Assembly: GCA_009801015.1 (NCBI GenBank)
Contig: VHZZ01002881.1
Span: forward strand, 45,916 to 74,034
Source of the DNA: Silene noctiflora
Taxonomy: Eukaryota > Streptophyta > Magnoliopsida > Caryophyllales > Caryophyllaceae
Length of the DNA: 28,119 bases
Direction: 5' to 3'
Positions 1-8,922 of this stretch are shown in pieces. The notes beneath the pieces were generated by a model that ran no database searches, had not been told where the DNA came from, and saw only the letters and a program-made list of their open reading frames with translations. The stretch's first letter is position 1. Each line of letters starts with the position of its first letter. The position numbers and the translations under genes are program-made.

Positions 1-310
1 TTGGAGCACTTCTAGCATGAGTACTCTTGGCCTTTGTACCTTCAAAACAAACACCAAAATCTACCTCGAAAGGATCCATTAGCGAGGATCGAGGAATAGT
101 ACAAGAATCAATAATATTAAGACAATAAATGGACTCTTGACTCATTGGTTCCTTGTAAGTGTTGTTCTTACTAAAAGTTACCCTATCATCCCCCACTTCC
201 AAAGTAAGCTTCCCGTTTTTAACATCTATTACCGCTCCCGCGGTGTGTAAGAATGGCCTTCCCAAAATGATTGGGATTTGGGCGTCCTCCGTCATATCAA
301 GGACTATGAT
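1..310 (-). mobile_element. Ty3/gypsy (Athila-like) gag-protease fragment, truncated
   Basis: Read on the minus strand, this stretch is one open frame. It resembles the retropepsin-like domain between gag and reverse transcriptase of plant Ty3/gypsy elements of the Athila/Tat type. The diagnostic core is PIILGRPFLHTAGAVIDVKN at about positions 273-214, followed by GKLTLEVGDDRV. The preceding IIVLDMTEDAQ (back to about 310) fits the usual lead-in. Beyond 310 the similarity stops and plus-strand LTR-type sequence begins. The fragment has no start or stop and runs off the left edge of the window. It is a remnant and no integrase or reverse transcriptase is present. The match is from memory of the family; Athila versus a related lineage is uncertain. 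Confidence 0.75.
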
Positions 311-1088
311 CTGTGTTGTGATGATTGGAATTGCTTATCAGGTAGGGTTTTCCCTACTCAGTTGCCTGTAGAATGTTATATGCTTAATGTGACGATCTTA
401 TGCTGGATATGTTTATTGTATATGTTGCGGTGGTTGTATGTTGTGGACGGTGGTGGTTGTTGGTGTTGAAGTTGTGATTTGTGAGCCATTGTGAGTGGTG
501 GTTCACCGCCATTGTTCGCCCCTTACGTTCTCTCAGCGTAAGGGAGATGTGCACATTAAGGTACTGGGTTCGGGCTGCGGTCCAGACATTTTGGTGGTAA
601 GGCTGCGGTTCCCACTAACAAGGCTACACACGTCGGTGTGTAATCAGTTTGGTTGTAATGGAGACTGGAGTTGGAGGTTGTTGGTTGTGTTGGATGTTGT
701 TTATGCATTATTATATATTGTTGTACAGCCGACTGACCCCTTGTTGTTTTACAAAACTGTAGTGATCCATTCGGGGATGGTGAGAAGTTGGTTTAGCAGG
801 TATTGATATTTTCCGTTAATGCTGTTGACGCGGGTTTGGCAGGGGCAGAGTCATCACCGTTTTGTAGTCTTACCTGCCACATACTTCGGTAGTTCGGTTG
901 TTGTCACAGTGGATTTTGGTTTGTTTTCTATTTAATACCCTTTTCAGTTGTAATAGTTAGACCTTTAAACTTTATAACTGTTTCATTATGATTTCTATGA
1001 TGTTCACTACCTCGGGTAACCGAGATGGTAGTGCCCTTATATGTTAGGGTGACCTTGGTAAGGCACCGTGGTATATGGGGGTGTTACA
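311..1088 (+). mobile_element. 5'-truncated LTR (3' portion) of a gypsy-type retrotransposon
   Basis: The right end reads GGGGGTGTTACA (ends at 1088), a typical LTR terminus ending in CA. The last 80 bases (ACCTCGGGTAACCGAGATGG, then GTGACCTTGGTAAGGCAC) are clearly related to the end of the LTR at 26410-27239. An internal TAGGGTTTTCCCTACTCA segment near 343-360 also has a counterpart there (near 26870-26888). No TGTAATAACC start is present, so the 5' part of the LTR is missing at the junction with the protease fragment. No tRNA primer-binding site follows 1088, so this is a 3' LTR or solo-LTR remnant. Short open frames here are not coding. Confidence 0.6.
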
Positions 1089-1514
1089 TTAGCAATAAGG
1101 ATGTCGCGATTGGTTGTGTTGCTTATGGTGATGGTGGGAGAATTCTAGTTGATGCATGCTTGGGTCAGCTTTACACACTGAAATGTTGGGTATCCGTAGG
1201 GTGTTGGATTAGGCATTAACAGAAGGCATATTGCATCTGGATGTGTCACCGGATTGTCTCCAACTCTTATACCAAATTGCGGAAATAGAAATGGAGCATC
1301 ACTGTATTACAGGAGTCAGGACTTCTTGAAGACCTTTTAACCATGTTTCCGTATTTTCATTGTTTATGCTTTTGTTTTGCACCTAGGACTCTTAATAAAC
1401 GTGCTCATAGTTTAGCTCATAAAATGACGAAAATGTAGAAAACCTTTCAATTGCAAAAAAAAAAGAACTATTTCAAGTGAGAACTAAACGACTTGTAAAA
1501 CTCCTCAATTATTT
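1089..1514. other. non-coding spacer, no feature recognised
   Basis: This stretch lies between the LTR end and the hAT element. It has no extended open frame, no RNA gene and no clear terminal repeats. A short A-run lies at 1456-1465. It may include further decayed transposon sequence. Confidence 0.4.
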
Positions 1515-1522
1515 GGTACATC

Positions 1523-2005
1523 TAAGGGTGTTAATGAGACGAGACAACTCGTGAGCAATTCGAGATCGGTTCGGTCAAAGCTCGGTTCGGGCTCGGCTTG
1601 AGAGCTTAACGAGTCAAGTCGAGCAAACGCTGGCTCGACTCAAAAAGCTCGCGAGCAGCTCGAACTTGCGTGATTAGATAAGATATTGCTGATATGTTAT
1701 AATAACATTCTATCATGATTATATATTTGTATCACACATATCAAATATCTCACTGAATTGCCAAATATTTTTACAACCTTTGATCTTTTTTATTGAAAAT
1801 ATTGAATTAACAATTATATATAGGCTTGATTTGAGCTCGAGTTTGGCTTGAGTTCGCATTAAAACTCGCAAGCTTGATAACCAACACATTTTTTTCAAGT
1901 TCGGATAAGCTTGAAATTAGTTCAAACTCGAGTTTTAATTCTTCGCACAAGCCGAGTAAGGCAAAGCTCGGACTCGGATTTGCTAGTTAACACTTAACAC
2001 CCGTA
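1523..2005. mobile_element. non-autonomous hAT element (483 bp) with GCTCG subterminal repeats
   Basis: The termini are TAAGGGTGTTAA (1523-1534) and TTAACACCCGTA (1994-2005), inverted repeats matching at 11 of 12 positions. They are flanked by 8-bp direct repeats GGTACATC (1515-1522) and GGTACCTC (2006-2013), differing at one base. An 8-bp duplication with a TA(G/A)GGGTG-type terminus is the hallmark of hAT superfamily elements. The first and last ~150 bp are packed with GCTCG/CGAGC motifs in both orientations, while the centre (about 1675-1815) is AT-rich. No transposase is encoded. The element ends 100 bp upstream of the start codon of the aminotransferase gene, so it sits in or next to that promoter. 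Confidence 0.85.
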
Positions 2006-2105
2006 GGTACCTCATTTGGACCTCGACAAATAGTAATCCTCAAAGTCTAACCAAAGATCCCAAAACCCCTCCTCACTCCCACCAAAAGTCATCATCCCCT
2101 CTCAA

Positions 2106-4939
2106 ATGACCCTACCCCAGTCTCCCACCAACGAATTCGTCTCCCCATCCCCCACCAACACCACACGCACCACCGCATCAACCACCTCAAAACCACCAGC
2201 AATGCGACTAATAGTCCCATTACAAGGCGTCGTACAAGGCCGCGGCGGCTTAATCCTCGGCTCAATTATCCCATGCGCTCTCTTCTACTTCTACCAACTC
2301 TACCTCAAAAAAAACCGTCGTCGTCCTCCGCCTCCGTCCTCCCAAACGCCGCCGTTTTTATCTCCTACCTCATCCTCCGCCGACCTCACCCGCACCTCCT
2401 CCCGCCCTAACCTACGGTCCTCGTCTTCCCTTGGGCCTGCCCCCGTTTCGGGTCGGGCTCATGGGTTGTCCAAGCCCAATGTGTCCCCGTATTATTTGGG
2501 TCATGACCGGTTCTCGGACGACCCGTATTGTCCGTCCGTTAATCCCGATGGGGTTATTCAGCTTGGGTTAGCTGAGAATCGGGTTGGTCAACTGTTTATT
2601 TGTCGTTGTACTGTTAGTTAGTTAGTTACTCCTTCGTCTCAATCATTTGTGTAGCTTTTTATTCTATGTGAAACGTATTATAATTATAGGTAAACAAATA
2701 ATTGGGACACGGAGTACGATGTGATTCAAAATGAAAACTGTTTCGAAAATTGGATTTTGCTGTCGTTTTTGGTGGATTGATAATTTGGGTGTGTTTTGTT
2801 TTGTAGTTGTGTATGGATTTGATAGAGAAATGGGTGTTGGAGCATTGGGAGAAATCGATGGCAACTGAATTGGGGATTAATGGGATTGCTACTTACCAGC
2901 CTTTGGATGGATTGATGGACTTGAAATTGGTGAGTTGTTTCGCTGTTGTGCATAGTTGTTTGATAATGAATTGTGTATTTCTTGCATAACTATTGTTTTC
3001 GGTTAGTTGTTGCTTTTGAGGAATTATGAATTATGAATTGTGAAATTATGTGAATTACTATTGTTTTCAGTTAATTGTTGCTTTGAATTACTCTTGGTTC
3101 TAGAGGGCGATGATTTTTAGATGAAATGTCGATAACTATGCTAAGAAAGGGTAGATTGGGTGTTGAGTTCGATGAATGTCTTGGCGAGTTGTGTATTGGC
3201 AGAAAAAAGGGATTGTGTTGTAGGCTAGTGAAAGTGAAGGGAAAATATGCAGAGGTGGAGAAGTTTAATCGTAAGCGCACTATTACACATTCGCCTAAAT
3301 GTGCAAGTGTGCAACTCTTCTAGTTCCAAAAATGTGCTGTATTTAAGAAGGAAAGCTAAGTGTGACTTATTGGAAGATGAAACTAAATGTTATTTAAAAG
3401 CTATAATGGAATAAACTGACCATCAACTCATCGAACATACTCTTAAAAGTAGCTAATTGGGTTGGAATGAGTGATTCTTACTCGTAATTATGTATTTTCG
3501 ACTTAGTGGTACTATTAACTTTTTGATTGCTGAATGTGGCCAGTTGTAATGCAATATAATAGGTGTTTTAGATAGATGAACTTTGAAACTCAAGATTCTC
3601 AACTGAAATTCTGCTTAAATTTGACATCAAAGCGTTATTTACGCCTTTCTTAAACTTATTTAATGCCTCATATAGTCTTGTAAAAAAGGGTAAGTGCCAA
3701 AAAAATATAAAAATGTATGGGAAAACAAATTTGGGTTTTTAATGTGTGCACAATGTATATTATTTTGTTTGCAGGCAATGTCTGATTTCATGTCTATGAT
3801 CATGGGAAATGTCAGCATTGATCCATCGCACCTGGTATTGACTTGCGGGGCAACTCCTGCGGTTGAGATACTCTGCTTCTGTCTGGCAGACCTTGGCAAT
3901 GCATTTCTTATTCCAGCACCTTATTATGCCGGGTAACTCTCTAATCATCACATATATTGTTTCGTCACTTTTAATTTTCTTCAAGCTGATGAAACAAAGT
4001 AATTTCTATTCAAACGTATTTGATCAAGTTATTGATAAAATGATGGGTGCTGATAATTAGTGCATAACCTGATAAAAATTTTACAGGTTTGACAGAGATC
4101 TAGTACGTACAGGAGTGGAACTCATACCTGTTCATTGTCGTAGCTCGGATAACTTCACATTTAGTATAACTGCTCTTGAACAAGCCTATAATAATGCTAG
4201 AAAACGAGGTGTAAAAGTTCGGGGAATCCTTCTCTCAAACCCATCTAATCCTGTAGGGAATTTGCTCCCGAAGGAAACTCTTCATAATCTTTTGGATTTT
4301 GCGCGGGAGAAAAACATTCACATTATTAGTGATGAGATCTTTGCTGGGTCAACATTTGGAAGTGAAGAATTTGTTAGCATAGCAGAAATTGTTGATTGGG
4401 AAGACCTTGACAAAGATAGGGTTCACATCATATATGGGCTTTCAAAAGATCTTTCTCTCGCAGGATTCCGAGTTGGGGCCATCTATACCGCTAACGAGAA
4501 TGTGCTGACCGCTGCTAAGAAGTTAGCCAGGTTTTCTTCCATTTCTGCCCCTACTCAACATCTCCTAATATCAATGCTCTCGGATAAGAGATTTATTCAG
4601 GAATATATGGTAACTAATAGAAAGAGACTGAAAGTAATGCATGATTCCTTTGTTTCCGGTTTGGAACAACTGGGAATACGTTGTGCCAAGAGTGATGGAG
4701 GACTGTATTGTTGGGTAGACATGAGTGCATTGATAAAGCCCTACAATGAGAAAGGGGAACTAGACTTGTGGGATAAGCTACTGACTGTGGGCAAGTTGAA
4801 TATAAGCCCTGGATCTGCCTTCCACTGCATAGAACCTGGCTGGTTCAGGTGTTGTTTCAGTACCGTAACCGAGGCAGACATTCCTTTGGTTATGAATCGG
4901 ATAAAGAAAGTTGTTGAAAGCTGCAAACCCCCCAGCTAA
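2106..4939 (+). CDS. ACS10: ACS10/ACS12-type PLP-dependent aminotransferase, 4 exons, 536 aa
   Basis: Exons are 2106-2582, 2807-2929, 3775-3932 and 4087-4939, all GT-AG, giving 536 aa. Residues 33-48 ([16 protein letters not shown]) and a hydrophobic stretch 49-67 ending in basic residues form the N-terminal extension typical of the ACS10/ACS12 clade. It may anchor the protein to a membrane. Fold type I motifs follow: GLAEN (154-158), PAPYYAGFDRD (about 248-257), SNPSNPVG (303-310), DEIF (335-338), [15 protein letters not shown] with the PLP-binding lysine at 373, and the substrate-carboxylate arginine in GWFRCCF (507). Arabidopsis ACS10 and ACS12 are described as aminotransferases without ACC synthase activity. 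Here the ACC-synthase FQDYHG box is replaced by YQPLDG, consistent with that. The C-terminus ends soon after the core. ACS10 versus ACS12 cannot be settled; the length is closer to ACS10. Intron 1 carries a Stowaway MITE and intron 2 is 845 bp. Confidence 0.93.
2629..2714. mobile_element. Stowaway-like MITE in intron 1 of the aminotransferase gene
   Basis: The left arm begins CTCCTTCGTCTCAATCATTT. The right arm, read in reverse complement, begins CTCCGTGTCCCAATTATTTG. The two align along most of their length with one gap, giving an 86-bp hairpin-forming element. TA dinucleotides flank both sides (2627-2628 and 2715-2716), the Tc1/Mariner target duplication. The CTCC(G)T start is the standard Stowaway terminus. 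It lies 46 bp after the exon 1 donor and does not disturb the splice sites. Confidence 0.8.
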
Positions 4940-6101
4940 TCCATGGCAAGCTTTTCTCTTTCTAGATATACACAAATTCTCATATGAGACAGTATCATGA
5001 TAAGGTTATCAAATTACCATGTGACCTTTCCATATTATGGGTATTTACTTCATGATTTCGGTTTTTAGCGAGTTAATGGATTTATGGATGGGTTCTAGCT
5101 TAGTTGGACTGATCTCATATTACATTAGTGTGAGACTGTCTCTGAGGTGATTAACGGATATTATAAAGGTAGCAGTGCATGATTGATTTTTAGCAGCAAT
5201 TAAGCGTCACCTGGGTTGACGCTAGTGTTAGAGAACTTGACTATTATATGCCAGTCCTGGAGATCCTTGATGATTTTCTGGTTAATTAAGTTAGAGAAGA
5301 AATAGCGAAACAAAATTATTTGCCATACTGACAATCATTCTTGAATGTTGTTCATGGTATCTTTGCTTTCAAGAAAAGATAAGTACAAGAGGTTATATCA
5401 CTTTGATGTGCTCGTGTAGCAGAAGTTTCAGTTGAGGAGGCTCTTTCCGGACAGTATAAGTCCAGCACAGCATCCTTTAGGTTTGGATCCTGCCATCTTT
5501 CAATCAGTCAAGTTTTTAAAATGGATAGTTCATGTATGTAGGATGGAATCAAGTAAGGTAGTTGGCCTATTTTTGTGTTCATTTGTAGGTTGAAAAGGGA
5601 ATGTAATCATGTTCTTGTTAACGAGGTAATATAGCTGATTAGCTGTATGTGTCCATTAGTTTTGAAAGCACCCTTCAAAATTTCAGTATATAGCAATTCT
5701 ATTGTTTCCTCCTATCTTTGCTGAATACTTGCCTCTTCTTAGTCTTATGGCCCTCCACAGTCCTTTATCTCAATGCAGATGTTAGCTAGCTTAGCTAGGA
5801 AGGTTATTTCCTAGTGGTACTTGTGACCTAATCGTTGATATCGTAATTTAAGAAATGTGTCTTGGTCATGCTTAAGCTCAATTGTCGATGAGACACACTA
5901 TCCAAAACACATTGGGTACCTTACTGCAAGCACTCTGCACTTCAGTTGATTATCTAGGAGCAGAAACAATTTGAAAATAATTTTTTATTCATTACTGTAC
6001 CGGTTTACAAGAAAAGAAATCATCAAAAGATCAAAAATCAACCCTACTCTAGCTGAAAGTAAAACTTTTCAGTGTCACATAAGAATCGCTGAACTGTATG
6101 T
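4940..6101. other. intergenic region between convergent genes
   Basis: This region separates the stop codons of the aminotransferase gene (plus) and the DUF688 gene (minus), so it should hold both 3' untranslated regions and terminators. No conserved open frame, RNA gene or clear transposon end was found. GTGAGACTGTCTC-type motifs near 5130 and 4985 resemble common plant MITE debris but lack partners. A clean polyadenylation signal could not be assigned by eye. Confidence 0.4.
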
Positions 6102-7779
6102 CTATGAAAGTTTTAATGGCAGCAGCTCCTTTCCAAACAGTTTGGTTAGTCCTCCGCCACTGGCTCCCAAATTGAAACATCCATGTGGTTTGTCGTCGTT
6201 GAAATCCTGCCATTTATCGACCAGGTAAATTATTTGATCAAACTTTTTGTTTTTAACATATACTCTGAAATCATCTAAACTTGTATGAGATAGTCTCGCA
6301 TGAGGCTAATTAAGAGTGTGACCAAGTACCTTTGGTGGGTTGTTTTTCTTCATTTGAATTGCTTTTCTACGGTAACTCCTCCTCCTACTTTGCATTATCA
6401 ACTCCCCCAAGGTCAGTGGCTTTCTAATAATGCCACTGCGCCTGAATTCTGCATCAAATTTCTTGTACTCTTCCAAAGTTGGAAGCCTCCTTTCATTTTT
6501 GAACTGAATATGACCATTATTCTCTTCCGAGTTAACAGGTTTATCAAGAAAGCCAGTTTTAGGAGGGTATAAAGGGAAAAGATGCTGCAAGAAAGAAGCA
6601 CCCCTCAAACTTGCATTTCTACTTGCACTACTTGGGCTATTGTTACTTTCTGGTGAAGATGAGCCCTCCTCCATATGTCCGTCATTCTTCTCTATCAGAA
6701 AAGGGTTTTGAAGAGGTACAACTGAAGATACAGCAAACCTGCTCGGCGTGGGGCCATTAGCCTGCAGCGATAGTGAATAATATTGTATCAGGTATAAATA
6801 TTTCATTTTTCTTAGGTAATATTATATATACTTTCGCCATGATATACTACTATCTAAAAAAATATATTGACATCTATCAACAATTTCCGTTTGTGGTGGA
6901 GAAAGACTATAATGGAATAAATAAATAACTAAATTTTGTTAGTTTTCAATGAGGGTCATTCGAAACAACCTCTCTTACATGGAGAAAAATATTGTTTACA
7001 TTTGACCCTTATCCTGCCATTTGCAAGAGGCCCTAACGGCACTAGGATATGATGATATGTTATTTTATATATTGATAAATGTCAATAATAACACAAGTCA
7101 GTATTATGTGGGTATTCAGCTATCTTACATGGAGTGAAGGAGCTGAGCTGATTGAATCCTCCGACAGGGCACTGAGCGTCTCGAAATCCATCTCAGACAG
7201 CCAATCTTGGTAGTCATTATCATCACCATAAGAGCTATAATCACCATCACTGTCATCCCCATACTTGGCGAAGTATGCTGGAGGTAACGGCAAATTCATA
7301 TCCTCTGGTACCGTTTCATGAACTGTACGTTCCTTTGTTTCCTTGGCAAAGCACCGGAGTGGTGTCCCAGGTTTTTCTTCCCATTTGAAGGGAACGGATG
7401 CAATATACTTGACTGGTTGATGGACAGCAGTTAAAGGCTCGCACTTAGGCGTCTCCAATTTCTCCTTCGGCGCTCCTGGTTTTTCTTCCCAATTGAAGGG
7501 AACTGATGCAATATACTTGACTGGTTGATGCACAGCAGTTAAAGGCTCGCACTTAGGCGTCTCCCAGTTCTCCTTTGGTGCTCCTGGCTTTTCTTCCCAA
7601 TTGAATGGAACTGATGCAACATACTTGACTGGTTGATGCACAGCAGATAAAGGCTCGCGCTTTGGCATCTCCCAGTTCTCCTTTGGTGCTCCTGGTTTTT
7701 CTTCCCATAAGAAAGGTATTGTAATTTGTTGCTTTGTTTTATTTCCACTCTTCCCTTCCTTATTTTCCTTACCCTCCAT
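6102..7779 (-). CDS. DUF688 family protein, 3 exons, about 395 aa, with tandem WEEKPGAP repeats
   Basis: Exons on the minus strand are 7779-7129 (217 codons), 6761-6330 (144 codons) and 6206-6102 (34 codons plus TAG), all joined in phase 0. Splice sites are CAT|GTAAGA with CTGCAG|GCT, and AAAG|GTACTT with GGCAG|GAT. The PFxWEEKPGxP motif followed later by NGPTPSRFAV and the basic GELIMQSRRRSYRRKAIQMK segment identify the plant DUF688 family, whose biochemical function is not known to me. WEEKPG occurs at residues 25, 61, 97 and 133, an exact 36-residue spacing. Residues 174-207 are acidic and Ser/Asp/Tyr-rich. The protein has no membrane segment or signal peptide and is likely disordered. The last exon is my inference: without it, translation would read through the donor and stop at 6306, giving 368 aa. 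The alternative is kept open because the acceptor lacks a strong pyrimidine tract. Confidence 0.8.
7393..7716 (-). repeat. three tandem 108-bp coding repeats (36-aa WEEKPGAP unit)
   Basis: Copies lie at 7716-7609, 7608-7501 and 7500-7393, in frame inside exon 1 of the DUF688 gene. A partial fourth copy (PFKWEEKPGTP) continues to about 7360. Each unit encodes PFxWEEKPGAPKExxExPK, then (C/R)EPL(T/S)AVHQPVKY(I/V)ASV. Copies 2 and 3 differ at only two residues, while copy 1 is more diverged, which indicates a recent duplication. Family members that I know of usually show one or few WEEKPG motifs. Confidence 0.93.
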
Positions 7780-7823
7780 TGTATTTGGATAAGCCTAGTT
7801 GCTAATACTGTGGTAGGAGTTGC

Positions 7824-7835
7824 TTATATATATAA
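7824..7835 (-). promoter_or_regulatory. probable TATA box of the DUF688 gene
   Basis: On the minus strand TATATATATAAG lies 45-56 bp upstream of the start codon at 7779. This spacing would leave a 5' leader of roughly 15-25 nt. It is the only TATA-like sequence in the right place, but AT-rich DNA makes chance matches common. Confidence 0.45.
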
Positions 7836-7839
7836 TGAA

Positions 7840-8922
7840 GCTTACTTAAGTGGATTAGGGTTAACCAACTAAATTATCTTGTTAATTAATGCTGCCATTT
7901 TCATGCATGAGTGGAGCAAAGTTCAAGCTTACCTAATCATCTATTTTCAAACCATTTAGTTGGTATTTACCCACTTTTTTAAGATTTGGTATACTGAATT
8001 TTGAGTTCAAGACCAGATTCCACTTTGATAGTGCTATGTGTTGTGGCAGGGTCCTTATTTCAATCCCCCTAAATTTTTTGACATATGAAATTCCATTTTT
8101 TTGGTGAGGTTCCATTTTGATATTGTTTTACCAGCACTGCTTCCACATATTTTTGATTGACTTAGATTGTCTAGTCGGGTACGGCAACTGTTTGCATTTG
8201 CGCAGCCATCGGAAATACTGTTGGGAGTATTAGCCTAGTATTAGGGACTAAGGATTGTAGGTTCAAATCTTTTTTCGTTTGCTACATGCGAAGTACATAT
8301 CTATATGTTTCTTTTCTAAAAAACAATTTTTTGTTTGGAATTTTTTGGTCATTTTGTATATTAGAGGTTGAAACAAGTTACGGTTATAATGGTAAAATGC
8401 AAAGGAAATTTGGTTATTTTTCGTTTGAAAAGACAGAAAGTAAATATAGTAATAGTTGCCGAATAAAAAGAATTACGGGAAAAATGGAGATGTGTTAAAT
8501 GAGCAACAATCATGCTTCTCTTACGTCAAGGAAAATGGAATTGAGCCTAATGCGAAATTGACTTGTTCTATGACTCATCCATCAATATGGTGATGTAGCT
8601 AACTTTGATTGTTTTGTACTCTGTATCCTTTTTGTTCGGATCTTCTCTCCCGTTTCCGTATTCCGTTTTGTGCCTCACTACCTCTCTCAAATTCTGACAC
8701 ACTAGCCGTAAGATGGTAGTGTAGTGTAAACGGAACAGAGGATTTACACTCGTATACTCTGTTGACTCGGTGAAGTTGTTTTTCCGGAGTTGGCGATTCT
8801 TTTCACGTGGTTTTTTTCTCTTCGAGTTTTCACTCTTTTACCATTCTGTAGTTCCTTCTCTTGTCATTTCAATTGTTTTACCTCTCACATTGAAAGTTCT
8901 TATTTCAATCGACCTCAAATTA
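7840..8922. other. intergenic region, no gene seen
   Basis: This is AT-rich DNA with only short open frames and no domain similarity. At 8213-8272 a GTATTAGCCTAGTATTAGG segment followed by GTAGGTTCAAATC resembles RNA polymerase III A and B boxes, possibly a decayed SINE, but no ends are visible. Nothing else is supported. Confidence 0.4.

Noticed and set aside
495..1219. Several open frames of 60-100 codons on the plus strand
   Set aside because: They lie in LTR sequence, show no domain similarity, and share their course with a non-coding LTR at 26410-27239.
2664..3323. Short frames on both strands inside introns 1 and 2 of the aminotransferase gene
   Set aside because: Only the 2807-2929 part matches the protein family. 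The rest is intron sequence without conserved content.
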